A DNA stretch of 64,000 nt from Rhodoferax sp. (GTDB lineage: Bacteria > Pseudomonadota > Gammaproteobacteria > Burkholderiales > Burkholderiaceae_C): positions 62,001 to 126,000 of the forward strand of contig NZ_JADMJN010000010.1 of NCBI RefSeq assembly GCF_018780565.1, given 5' to 3'. Below the pieces are notes generated by a model. That model ran no database searches, was not told where the DNA came from, and saw only the letters and a program-made list of their open reading frames with translations. Made by a program: the position numbers and the translations under genes. Positions 18,532 through 26,804 of the stretch are shown here, piece by piece; position 1 is the stretch's first letter; each line of letters starts with the position of its first letter.

Positions 18532-20200
18532 GATTGAGCTCCTGCAGCGTGGTTTCACCATGGCGGACAAGGTCAAGGCCGACATCGCGAAGAAGCCGCG
18601 TGCCTTTGCGATAAGCGGCCTCCTTGATGCGACGCACAGGCTCCCGTGTAACGATCATTTCGCGCAGTTCGTCATCCAGTATCAAAACTTCGGCCACCGC
18701 CTTGCGGCCCTTGAAGCCAGTCCCACGGCAGTGTGCGCAGCCGCGCCCGGCCCGGAAATTAAAGCCGGTCACATCGCTGATACCCGATACGGCCAGCAAG
18801 GCCGCGTCGGGCACATCATCGGCCACACATTCCAGGCAGCTGACGCGCACCAGGCGCTGTGCCACGATGCCATTCAGTGCCGCGACCAGGCTGTAGGGGT
18901 CTACACCCATGTGCGTAAATCGGCCCAGCACATCAAACACGTTGTTGGCATGCACCGTGGTCAAAACCAGGTGCCCGGTCAGCGCCGCCTGAACGGCAAT
19001 CTGCGCCGTCTCGCCGTCACGAATCTCACCCACCATGATTTTGTCCGGGTCGTGGCGCAGGATGGAGCGCAGTCCGCGCGCGAAGGTCAACCCCTTTTTT
19101 TCGTTGACCGGGATCTGCAGCACCCCCGGCAACTGGTATTCAACCGGGTCCTCGATGGTGACGATCTTGTCGTGCCCATGGTTGATCTCATTGATGGCGG
19201 CGTAGAGCGTGGTGGTTTTGCCGCTGCCGGTAGGGCCTGTAGCGAGCAACATGCCATAGGGCTCGGCGGAAAGCCGATGCAGGGCCGACATGGTTGCCGC
19301 ATCAAATCCGAGCGACTCCAGTCGCAGCCCAACCACCTTGTCAGAGAGGCGCTGCTTGTCCAGAATACGCAGCACCGCATCCTCACCATGAATGCTTGGC
19401 ATGATGGAGACCCGGATGTCAATTTCGCGCCCATTGGCGGCGACTTTGAAACGCCCATCCTGCGGCACACGACGCTCCGCAATATCCAGTTCGGCCATGA
19501 CCTTGATGCGCGAGATGATCTGCTCGGCGTTCTCCGTACCTTGCGTCCCGCCCACACTGGCCAAAACGCCATCGATGCGGTACTTGATGAAGATGCCATC
19601 CGGTGCAGTCTCCAGATGAATGTCGCTGGCGCCGGCCTTGAGAGCGTCATACAGCGTTGAATTGACCAGCCGCACCACAGGGCTGGCGTCTTCACTGATG
19701 CTTTTGAGCGAAATGTCTTCAGCAGCACTGCCCTGCTGTGTGGACTGCTGCATCGAAACCATGCCGTCCATGGCGCGCAGGGTTTCTTCATGGCGGGCCA
19801 GGTAAGCTGCGATGTCACCCCGATGTGCCAGGCGAATGTTCAGCGGGGCACGCAGACGCTCCTCGGCCCAATCGCGCAAGCCCAGGTCAAATGGATCGGC
19901 GAGCACCATGACCAGCCCCTGCGCACCACCGCGAAACAACAGGCAGTCGCGTTGCAAGGCCTCCCCGTAGGGCAACAAGTCAAAAGCCGGCTCCATGGCA
20001 TGCATGTCAGAAAGCCCTGCCACGCGCAGATGCACGGTGGCCGCCAGCCGGCTTGTCAATACCTCCGAAAAAGCACCCTCGCCCTCATCAAGCACCTCGA
20101 TCAATCGGCTACCCCGCGCCTTGGCAAGCGTTCGGGCCGCCCCGATTTCCGACGATGAATACGGTGCAGCAAAAAAATCGGCCTCGCGCGGTCCGTTCAT
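18518..20200 (-). CDS. gspE: Type II secretion ATPase GspE
   Basis: This is the hexameric motor of the secretion machine. The 560-residue protein carries Walker A GPTGSGKT at 322-329, an Asp box (TIEDPVEYQ, about 348-356), Walker B IMVGEIRD at 388-395 and a His box (LTGHLVLTTVHAN, 408-420). It also has the tetracysteine zinc site C455/C458/C488/C491 that marks GspE and PilB-type ATPases. All catalytic residues look intact. The ATG at 20200 overlaps the gspF stop (ATGA). The N-terminal region at about 1-150 is a variant N1 domain. Confidence 0.96.
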   Translation of the reverse strand: MNGPREADFFAAPYSSSEIGAARTLAKARGSRLIEVLDEGEGAFSEVLTSRLAATVHLRVAGLSDMHAMEPAFDLLPYGEALQRDCLLFRGGAQGLVMVLADPFDLGLRDWAEERLRAPLNIRLAHRGDIAAYLARHEETLRAMDGMVSMQQSTQQGSAAEDISLKSISEDASPVVRLVNSTLYDALKAGASDIHLETAPDGIFIKYRIDGVLASVGGTQGTENAEQIISRIKVMAELDIAERRVPQDGRFKVAANGREIDIRVSIMPSIHGEDAVLRILDKQRLSDKVVGLRLESLGFDAATMSALHRLSAEPYGMLLATGPTGSGKTTTLYAAINEINHGHDKIVTIEDPVEYQLPGVLQIPVNEKKGLTFARGLRSILRHDPDKIMVGEIRDGETAQIAVQAALTGHLVLTTVHANNVFDVLGRFTHMGVDPYSLVAALNGIVAQRLVRVSCLECVADDVPDAALLAVSGISDVTGFNFRAGRGCAHCRGTGFKGRKAVAEVLILDDELREMIVTREPVRRIKEAAYRKGTRLLRDVGLDLVRHGETTLQELNRVVA

Positions 20201-21384
20201 CGGATGCTTTCAGCCAATTGAAAAATAGGCAAGTACATCAGGATCACAACGGCGCCAATCACAAGGCCCATCAACAGCATCAAAACCGGACCGAGCAGAC
20301 GTGTTACCCATTCCGCCCAGCGCGCCATTTCTTCGTCGTGGAACGCGGCAATGCGCTCCATCATTTCCCCCATGTTGCCGGCGCGTTCACCGACCCGCAG
20401 CATGCGCAATGCAACCGCCGTCGTCAGGCCGCTGCTTTCAAAAGCGTGCGAGATCGCGTTGCCTTCGCGAATAGTCTGCGTGGCACCTGCGAGACGCGCC
20501 TGCAATGCCGCAGAAAGCAGCCCCACCACCATGTCAAGCGCGGGCACGATGGCAATGCCGCCGCGCAACAACATACCCAAAGTACGGTACATGCGCGCCA
20601 ACTGGAAAACCCGCATGCGCTCGCCCACGGCGGGGATGCGCCACATCACGCCAAGAAAGCGCTGCGCCAACCTGCGGCCACCGCCATGCACCGCGCCCAT
20701 GAGCAATGCCGCAGCAACACCAAGCAACAGCGGCCAGTATTTCTCCACCACCAGCCCCCACTGCAATAACAGCCGGGAGAGAAACGGAAGGTCGCCACCC
20801 ATATCTTCATAAATATGGGAAAAGCGTGGCACCACATAGCCCATCAAAAAGAGAATCACCAACCCACTGACCGCCACCAGCAAGGCCGGATATATGGCCG
20901 CGCTCACGAGCCGTCCACGCAAGGTCTCGAGTTGTGTCGCGTACGCAATGTACCGACCCAGCGCCTCACCCAGGCCACTGGTGCGTTCACTGGCGCGAAC
21001 CGTCGCCACATAAAGCGGGGGGAATGCCTGCGGTGTATCTTCCAGCGTGGCAGAAAACGTCCGCCCCTCCCGCAAAGCCGACACAATCCCGTCCAGGACC
21101 GCTCGCACCGCAGGGCGATTTTCTTTTTCAGCAAGCGTTTCAATGGCTTCCACGATGGTGATGCCAGAGTTCAGCAAGGAGAGCAATTCCTGACTGAAAA
21201 GCAGCAGCGGGAAACGCGCTGCGCCCGGTGTGCGCAAGCGACTCAGCAATGGCGCAGGCACAACCGACAGGACGGCATGACCCAGGGCCGTCACCTGGCG
21301 TTCAGCGTCCGCGGCGGTAGCGGCCTCCAGCATCGTGGTACCGACACCGGTATCCGGCTTCAGGGTTTTGACCAGGAATTGCAT
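20197..21384 (-). CDS. gspF: Type II secretion inner-membrane protein GspF
   Basis: This polytopic platform protein recruits the ATPase and organises pseudopilus growth. The 395-residue product has two repeated GspF/PilC helical domains, e.g. LFSQELLSLLNSGITIVEA in the first and LARMYRTLGMLLRGGIAIVP in the second. Three membrane spans lie near residues 165-190, 215-235 and 365-390. ATG 21384 is chosen over the TTG nine bases upstream because it begins the canonical MQFLVKTL start. It is spaced two bases from the gspG stop. Confidence 0.95.
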   Translation of the reverse strand: MQFLVKTLKPDTGVGTTMLEAATAADAERQVTALGHAVLSVVPAPLLSRLRTPGAARFPLLLFSQELLSLLNSGITIVEAIETLAEKENRPAVRAVLDGIVSALREGRTFSATLEDTPQAFPPLYVATVRASERTSGLGEALGRYIAYATQLETLRGRLVSAAIYPALLVAVSGLVILFLMGYVVPRFSHIYEDMGGDLPFLSRLLLQWGLVVEKYWPLLLGVAAALLMGAVHGGGRRLAQRFLGVMWRIPAVGERMRVFQLARMYRTLGMLLRGGIAIVPALDMVVGLLSAALQARLAGATQTIREGNAISHAFESSGLTTAVALRMLRVGERAGNMGEMMERIAAFHDEEMARWAEWVTRLLGPVLMLLMGLVIGAVVILMYLPIFQLAESIR

Positions 21385-21386
21385 GC

Positions 21387-21833
21387 TCACCAACTGACGA
21401 TGTCTTCGGCTTCGCCAGTGCCACCAGGTTGACCATCTTTGCCGTAGGAAAGCAAATCATATTCACCGTGCTCGCCCGGAAATTTATACACATAGGCATG
21501 TTGCCATGGGTCCAGTGGCACGCCCTTCTTGAGATAGGGACCAGACCACTTCGCCTCTGCGGCTGGACGCTCGTTCAGCGCAGACAAGCCCTGCTCGCTG
21601 GTGGGGTAATGACCCAGGTCCAGCCGATACTGATCAAGGGCTTTTTCCAATGCGTCTATCTGTGCGCGTGCGGTCTTGGTTTCAGACTTGCCAATCTGTG
21701 CAAAGAATTTAGGGGCCACAAATCCAGCCAGCATGCCGATGATCACCATCACCACCAGCAGTTCAAGCAAGGTAAATCCAGAGCTTCGTCTTGCGACAAT
21801 GGGGCGCTTCAGTGTCATAGGGGGTGTTGTCAT
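21387..21833 (-). CDS. gspG: Major pseudopilin GspG
   Basis: This is the main pseudopilus subunit, about 148 residues. The leader ends in RRSSG, followed by FTLLELLVVMVIIGMLAG with Glu5. The C-domain has the GspG calcium-loop pattern near YPTSEQGLSALNERP, WSGPYLKKGVPLDPW and YDLLSYGKDGQPGG. ATG 21833 is the likely start; an in-frame ATG at 21818 is the alternative. It heads the whole minus-strand secretion operon, downstream of a candidate PhoB-type promoter at 21908-21941. Confidence 0.93.
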   Translation of the reverse strand: MTTPPMTLKRPIVARRSSGFTLLELLVVMVIIGMLAGFVAPKFFAQIGKSETKTARAQIDALEKALDQYRLDLGHYPTSEQGLSALNERPAAEAKWSGPYLKKGVPLDPWQHAYVYKFPGEHGEYDLLSYGKDGQPGGTGEAEDIVSW

Positions 21834-21907
21834 GTCAGAGGATTTCCGCTTTGCTGGAAACCGGGCCATGCGAATGAACCAGGAAAGATTCACAAACGCT
21901 GAAGGGC

Positions 21908-21941
21908 AGTCTATGTACCTTGTGTGACAGCGACGTTACAT
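21908..21941 (-). promoter_or_regulatory. Candidate Pho box and -10 of the gsp operon
   Basis: Reading the minus strand, ATGTAAC-GTCG-CTGTCAC (21941-21924) fits the 7-4-7 direct repeat bound by PhoB (consensus CTGTCAT units). Exactly 10 bp downstream lies TAGACT (21913-21908), a 4/6 match to a -10 hexamer. This is the spacing of PhoB-activated promoters. The leader to the gspG ATG would be about 70 bases. The match is degenerate and unconfirmed. Confidence 0.4.
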
Positions 21942-21996
21942 ACCCCGACTGGTCTTTGAAATATTTCCGCAACATCCCGGAGCGAGAATCTGTTCG

Positions 21997-22671
21997 GTGA
22001 ACAATCCCCATAACCGGCGCCCGCGAGCAGAGAAACAAGCATCGCAAATGGGCGCCCTGCTGGCGGTTGCGGTATTGACTTGCGGACTTGTCGTCACACC
22101 GGCGGCGGTGGCCGACATCTACCATTTCACCGCTGAGGACGGCACTTCACATTTCAGCGACAGGCCGTCAGACGCGCGCTTTCATTTGCTATTGCGTAGC
22201 GGTGACGCGCCACGTGCATCGCTTGCCGAAAAGCCGCCTCGCAAGGGCTTGCGCCACGCTAGGCAACACTTTGATGCAGCAGTTGCATTGGCGGCCAAGG
22301 CCAGCCGTGTGGAAGCAGAATTTCTGCATGCGGTGATCGAGATCGAATCTGGCTACAACCCCCAAGCTGTCTCACCCAAGGGCGCTCTGGGCTTGATGCA
22401 ACTGATGCCGGCCACCGCACGTCGCTATGGCGTCTCCAACCCATTGGATATTGCGCAAAACCTGCGAGGCGGCGCCCACCTTCTGCGCGATCTGCTTGAT
22501 CAATTCTCCGACGACAAGGAACTTGCACTGGCGGCCTACAACGCGGGGGCCGGTGCTGTATTGGCCCACGGACGACGTATTCCGCCCTATGCAGAAACCA
22601 GCCGCTATGTGCCTGCAGTGATGCAGCTCTACAAACGCCAGCGCAAAGCCGATCTGAATCCAGCTGACTGA
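21997..22671 (+). CDS. Lytic transglycosylase (SLT domain) with DUF4124 N-terminus
   Basis: This exported peptidoglycan-cleaving enzyme is 224 residues from GTG 21997, or 207 from ATG 22048; the second also gives a good signal peptide (GALLAVAVLTCGLVV ending near AVA). A DUF4124-like segment (DIYHFTAEDGTSHFSDRP) at about 40-57 precedes the SLT lysozyme-like domain. That domain has catalytic Glu117 in IEIESGYNPQAVS, then GALGLMQLMPATA and AAYNAGAGAV. It is divergent from the gsp operon and convergent with phoB, 12 bases apart. It could open the cell wall for the secretion machine or secretin, an inference from its place. Confidence 0.92.
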   Translation: MNNPHNRRPRAEKQASQMGALLAVAVLTCGLVVTPAAVADIYHFTAEDGTSHFSDRPSDARFHLLLRSGDAPRASLAEKPPRKGLRHARQHFDAAVALAAKASRVEAEFLHAVIEIESGYNPQAVSPKGALGLMQLMPATARRYGVSNPLDIAQNLRGGAHLLRDLLDQFSDDKELALAAYNAGAGAVLAHGRRIPPYAETSRYVPAVMQLYKRQRKADLNPAD

Positions 22672-22683
22672 CTTTCGGAAAAC

Positions 22684-23376
22684 CTACCTCTGGGTCACAG
22701 AAAAGCTGTAACCACTGCCCCTGACTGTTTGAATCAACACGTCATGGCCACATTGCTCCATTGCTGCCCGCAAACGCCGGATGTGCACGTCCACCGTACG
22801 CTCTTCGCCGAAATAGTGATCACCCCACACCTGATTGAGCAATTGCGTGCGGCTGTAGACGCGATCCGCGTGCGTCATGAAGAAATGAAGCAGGCGAAAT
22901 TCCGTGGGCCCCAGCGCCAAGCTGACGCCAGCAGCTGTCACGCGCTGAGCGGCCGGGTCCAGGCGCAGCCCCCCCACCTCCACCGCATCTTCACTCGCCA
23001 GTGGAACCCGGCGGCGCAGCACAGCAGCTATCCGTGCGAGCAGCTCGCGCGGAGAAAATGGCTTGGTAATGTAGTCATCCGCACCGCTCTCAAGTCCGGT
23101 TATCTTGTCACGCTCATCGTCGCGTGCCGTGAGCATGATGATGGACACCTCACGTGTGCGTTGCTCGGAGCGAAGCAGGCGCGCCAGGTCCACCCCCGAC
23201 ATGCCCGGCAGCATCCAGTCGATCAACACCAGGTCAGGCAATGCGGCACGCGCCAATCCGTGTGCCACTTCGGCATCGCAGGCTCGCTGGACCACATGGC
23301 CGGCGCGCGACAAATTTACCGAGATCAACTCCTGAATGTTGGGATCGTCTTCCACAACAAGAATTTGCGCTGCCAT
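22684..23376 (-). CDS. phoB: Response regulator PhoB-like (OmpR family)
   Basis: This two-component regulator, probably of the phosphate-starvation response, has 230 residues from ATG 23376. A receiver domain carries acidic D10/D11, phospho-acceptor D53 in LIDWMLPG, and Lys in ITKPFSPRELLARI. A winged-helix DNA-binding domain follows (LGPTEFRLLHFFMTHADRVY, RTVDVHIRRLR, VRGSGYSFS). The sequence is close to PhoB in both domains. No partner kinase (PhoR) lies beside it. A PhoX-like gene is divergent from it, and a weak Pho box lies in its own promoter. Confidence 0.85.
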   Translation of the reverse strand: MAAQILVVEDDPNIQELISVNLSRAGHVVQRACDAEVAHGLARAALPDLVLIDWMLPGMSGVDLARLLRSEQRTREVSIIMLTARDDERDKITGLESGADDYITKPFSPRELLARIAAVLRRRVPLASEDAVEVGGLRLDPAAQRVTAAGVSLALGPTEFRLLHFFMTHADRVYSRTQLLNQVWGDHYFGEERTVDVHIRRLRAAMEQCGHDVLIQTVRGSGYSFSVTQR

Positions 23377-23404
23377 TGATGGTTCTTTTGCTGGAAAAAT
23401 GCTG

Positions 23405-23438
23405 AGCCTATTGCATCCACATGACGGTTTCATGAATC
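23405..23438 (-). promoter_or_regulatory. Weak candidate Pho box upstream of phoB
   Basis: On the minus strand GATTCAT-GAAA-CCGTCAT (23438-23421) matches a two-unit Pho box at 10 of 14 positions. The hexamer 10 bp further on, TAGGCT (23410-23405), is a poor -10. Autoregulation by PhoB is common, and the leader of about 22 bases would fit, but the site is weak. Confidence 0.3.
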
Positions 23439-23607
23439 TGCAGCCTGGTCTAACGACCAGTATCCCGAACACAACAGGAATGATCTCTTGCGGACAAACG
23501 GACTATGCCCTTGGCGCCATCGCAACAAACGCCTGTAACACGGAAAGTGGACGATGGAGTCCTGCTGTCACCCAAGCCCAATTTTCAATCACTGTCAGGA
23601 CTTTCAT

Positions 23608-25218
23608 ATGATTCACAAATCGCTTATGGCAATCGCTATCGCTGCCGCCCTCGCTGCCATGTCCCACGCTGCCGTTGCGCAAACCACAGGCCCCAGCACC
23701 AGTGCGGCCCCCTATATGCAGGGCATCGCTGCAGGTGTCAATTTCACATCCATCCTGACCACCGGCGACACTGTCGCCGGCTATCAGATGGCCGGCATCC
23801 CCGACGGCCTGGGTGCTTATGACAACGGCAACGGCACCTTCACCGTGCTGATGAACCATGAACTCGGCAGTGCCGACGGCATCATTCGTGCGCACGGCGG
23901 CAAGGGTGCATTCGTTTCTGAATGGATCGTCAACAAGGCCAACCTCAGCGTGGTTTCCGGTGGTGACTTGATCAAAAATGTCTATGGCTGGAATTCCACC
24001 ACGCAGGCCTCGAATACCGTTGCCAGTGCGGCAACCTCATTCAACCGTTTTTGCTCCGCAGACCTGGCACCAAGCTCTGCTTTCTACAATCCGATTACTG
24101 GTTTGGGCACACAATCCCGACTATTCCTGTCGGGCGAAGAAGGCGGCACCAACGGCTACGCCATAGCAACTGTGGCCACTGGCCTGGCGAAGGGCAACAC
24201 CTACGTGCTGGGCAAGATGAATCAAGCGACCAATGGCTCCGGCATCGCGGCAACTGGCGGCTGGGAAAACCTGCTGGCCAACCCGATTGCGCAAAACAAG
24301 ACCGTGGTCATTGGCAGCAACGATGGCGGCACGGGCATGATGGCCAACTCGCTGGCCGTTTATGTGGGCACCAAGCTGGCCACCGGCTCCGACATCGACA
24401 AAGCCGGCCTGACCAACGGCGTGACCAAATTCATTAACGTTGCCGGCATCACCAGCGAAATCAACAATGCGACGACCCGCACAACCGGCATTGCTGACGG
24501 CACCCGTTTCAGCCTGAGTGCCACGACGTCCACTGCATTCTCACGCCCTGAAGACGGCGCCTGGAGCGCAGACGGCAGCAAGTTCTACTTCGTCACCACG
24601 GACCAGATCGACAAGACCAATCTGGCTGGCGGCACACAAAAGGGCGGCTCGCGCCTGTGGGAGCTGAGCTTTGACGACATCAGCAATCCAGATGGTGGCG
24701 GCAGCATCAAAAAGCTGGTGGACTCCAGTACCCTGCCCGGCGGTCTGGGCATTGCCAAGCTCAACATGGGGGACAACATCGGCGTCGGGAAAGACGGTGT
24801 CGTGTACATCCAGGAAGATGTGGGCAACAACGAGCACAACGACAAAATCTGGGCATACAACCCTAAAGACGGCAGCATGACCCTGGTCGCCAAATTCGAT
24901 CCGGCGCTGTTTGGTGATGTCAGCATCAGCGGCACCTTCACCGCAGGCACTCACACCAAGGACGAAGAGTCGTCCGGCATTATCGACATCACCGACATCC
25001 TGGGTCGCAACGACGGCAAGCAATACAGCCTGCTGGTCGCACAAGACCACGCAAGCGCCACATCGCTGGGCCTGAGCAACCCAGCGGCCCTGGTCCAGGG
25101 TGGCCAAATGCTGGTGATGTCAACCACCCCGGTGCCAGAGCCTGAAACCTACGCCATGATGCTTGCCGGCCTGGGCATGCTGGGTGGCATCGCGCGCCGC
25201 CGTCGCAACCGCAAATAA
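23608..25218 (+). CDS. PhoX-like (DUF839) phosphatase-family protein with PEP-CTERM tail
   Basis: This exported 536-residue protein starts at ATG 23608 (MIHKSLMAIAIAAALAA) with a signal peptide ending near SHA-AVA; the frame extends to 23554 but without a signal sequence. The body resembles the PhoX/DUF839 beta-propeller family of calcium/iron-dependent alkaline phosphatases. It has VLMNHELGSADG near the start, RLFLSGEEGGTNGYA, SRPEDGAWSADGSKFYFVTT, VVYIQEDVGNNEHNDKIW and THTKDEESSGIID. The end, VPEPETYAMMLAGLGMLGG followed by RRRRNRK, is an exosortase sorting signal. This would place the protein at the envelope or in the matrix. Enzyme activity is inferred from family. Confidence 0.85.
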   Translation: MIHKSLMAIAIAAALAAMSHAAVAQTTGPSTSAAPYMQGIAAGVNFTSILTTGDTVAGYQMAGIPDGLGAYDNGNGTFTVLMNHELGSADGIIRAHGGKGAFVSEWIVNKANLSVVSGGDLIKNVYGWNSTTQASNTVASAATSFNRFCSADLAPSSAFYNPITGLGTQSRLFLSGEEGGTNGYAIATVATGLAKGNTYVLGKMNQATNGSGIAATGGWENLLANPIAQNKTVVIGSNDGGTGMMANSLAVYVGTKLATGSDIDKAGLTNGVTKFINVAGITSEINNATTRTTGIADGTRFSLSATTSTAFSRPEDGAWSADGSKFYFVTTDQIDKTNLAGGTQKGGSRLWELSFDDISNPDGGGSIKKLVDSSTLPGGLGIAKLNMGDNIGVGKDGVVYIQEDVGNNEHNDKIWAYNPKDGSMTLVAKFDPALFGDVSISGTFTAGTHTKDEESSGIIDITDILGRNDGKQYSLLVAQDHASATSLGLSNPAALVQGGQMLVMSTTPVPEPETYAMMLAGLGMLGGIARRRRNRK

Positions 25219-25227
25219 GCCTGATTT

Positions 25228-25277
25228 GGGGCGTCGCCCCATCCCCTGATACCGAGGGCCGCAGCTTGCTGCGGCCC
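25228..25277 (+). terminator. Tandem hairpins after the PhoX-like gene
   Basis: There are two consecutive stems: GGGGC/GCCCC with a 3-base loop at 25228-25240, and a 9-bp GGGCCGCAG/CTGCGGCCC stem with a CTTG loop at 25256-25277. The T tract after them is poor (TTGTGCC), so termination may be weak or Rho-assisted. Confidence 0.45.
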
Positions 25278-25290
25278 TTGTGCCATTCCA

Positions 25291-25324
25291 ATGACACACC
25301 GCTGTCACATGCGCATGATTTACT
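25291..25324 (+). promoter_or_regulatory. Candidate Pho box and -10 of the eps operon
   Basis: ATGACAC-ACCG-CTGTCAC (25291-25308) has the two-unit 7-4-7 layout of a Pho box, the second unit being near perfect. A -10-like TTTACT (25319-25324, 4/6) begins exactly 10 bp after it. The eps start codon lies 56 bases further on. The same bases also form an inverted repeat, TGACA-N6-TGTCA, and a CATGCGCATG palindrome overlaps the end, so another dimeric regulator is possible. Confidence 0.45.
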
Positions 25325-25380
25325 CCAACGCTTAGCTGAAACCATGCGATCCGTCGCTTTGAGTAGAACCCGCATCTCCC

Positions 25381-26802
25381 ATGTCCAAGACCCATGCCAC
25401 CCTGTCGGCCGCTGCTTTGAACAAGCAGCCGGTGCCAGCATCGCTGGGTAGGGACAACCTGCTCAGCCTGCTGGAATCCATCATTGGGCCAGCGGCGTTT
25501 GTCTTCTCTCTATGGGCCCTGGCCTACCACTTCGAAGGTGAACTTCCCCCGCCGTATCTGATTCTTTCAACCCTTGTTTTCGCTCTGACTTTTCCCGGGC
25601 AGGCAAGGCTGCAATCGTCGTTGATGGCGGTGGTGATCGATGTTGCCGTGAACTGGGCCGGCATTGCGGGCTTGCTTCTGATCACGGGCATCGCCACGGG
25701 CTATATCAAGGAATTTTCAAAACTGGCGGTGACGACATGGCTCTGGGTGGCCCCGCTGACCGAGCTCGCCGCGTGCCTCGTTTTGCGCAGTTCCGCGCCC
25801 TTGCTGCTCAAACTGCAAGGCCCCAGGCAACGGGCCATTATTGTCGGGATGAATGAGCAAGGCATGGCATTGGCCAGCAAGATCAAGGAATCTCCCTACG
25901 CCCGCATCGAACTCGCCGGCTTCGTCGACAGTCGGAGTGCTGAACGTCTCACATCGCCCATTCCGCAAAAGCTGTTGGGCAAGCTGGGCGACCTGGCTGC
26001 GCTGGTCAAAGCAAACCGAATCCAGCTGATTTACCTGTCCCTTCCCATGGCGTCGCAGCCGCGCATATTGCAGGTTCTGGACGAACTCAAAGACACGACG
26101 GCATCCATCTATTTCGTTCCCGACATGTTCGTCACAGACCTCATCCAGGGGCATCCTGGATCAGTGTGCGGCATGCCCGTCATCTCGGTATGCGAGACAC
26201 CGTTCAAAGGTACCGACGGGTTTCTCAAACGCATCAGTGACCTTGTCTTGTCGGCGCTGATCCTCGCCCTGGTGTTCCCATTGCTATTCATCATTGCCGT
26301 GGCGGTGAAGATGGGGTCCCCCGGACCCATCATCTTCAAGCAGCGTCGATACGGGCTGGACGGCCAGGAAATTCTCGTCTACAAGTTTCGTTCGATGACC
26401 GTCACGGAAGATGGCGGCGCCATCCAGCAGGCGCAAAAGAATGACCTGCGCATCACTCCCCTCGGCGCGGTATTGCGACGAACCTCGCTGGACGAGTTGC
26501 CACAGTTCATCAACGTACTTCAAGGCCGCATGAGCATTGTTGGTCCCCGGCCTCATGCAGTTGCCCACAATGAACTTTATCGCAAGCTCATCAAGGGCTA
26601 TATGGTGCGGCACAAGGTGAAGCCAGGCATCACTGGCTGGGCACAGGTCAATGGTTACCGCGGTGAAACAGCCACATTGGACAAAATGCAGGGGCGTATT
26701 GATTTTGACCTTGACTACCTGCGCAACTGGTCGCTACGGCTGGACATCCACATCATTCTGAAGACCATCCGTTTGGTCCTCAAGGATCAGAAGGCCTATT
26801 GA
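25381..26802 (+). CDS. epsB: Undecaprenyl-phosphate sugar phosphotransferase (EpsB/WcaJ type)
   Basis: This enzyme primes polysaccharide synthesis by moving a hexose-1-phosphate to undecaprenyl phosphate at the inner membrane. The 473-residue protein has four N-terminal membrane segments (about 30-135). A CoA-binding-like central domain follows (RAIIVGMNEQGMALASKIKE). A C-terminal bacterial sugar transferase domain spans about 280-473, with KRISDLVLSALILALVFP, GSPGPIIFKQRRYGLDG, YKFRSM, DELPQFINVLQGRMSIVGPR and KPGITGWAQVNG. It is the first gene of the eps operon. Sugar specificity, glucose or another, cannot be read from sequence. Confidence 0.94.
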   Translation: MSKTHATLSAAALNKQPVPASLGRDNLLSLLESIIGPAAFVFSLWALAYHFEGELPPPYLILSTLVFALTFPGQARLQSSLMAVVIDVAVNWAGIAGLLLITGIATGYIKEFSKLAVTTWLWVAPLTELAACLVLRSSAPLLLKLQGPRQRAIIVGMNEQGMALASKIKESPYARIELAGFVDSRSAERLTSPIPQKLLGKLGDLAALVKANRIQLIYLSLPMASQPRILQVLDELKDTTASIYFVPDMFVTDLIQGHPGSVCGMPVISVCETPFKGTDGFLKRISDLVLSALILALVFPLLFIIAVAVKMGSPGPIIFKQRRYGLDGQEILVYKFRSMTVTEDGGAIQQAQKNDLRITPLGAVLRRTSLDELPQFINVLQGRMSIVGPRPHAVAHNELYRKLIKGYMVRHKVKPGITGWAQVNGYRGETATLDKMQGRIDFDLDYLRNWSLRLDIHIILKTIRLVLKDQKAY

Positions 26803-26804
26803 CC

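Noticed and set aside
23576..23604. Pho box for the PhoX-like PEP-CTERM gene
   Set aside because: Two CTGTCA elements are present, but their starts are about 27 bases apart and neither has a partner at the required 11-bp step.
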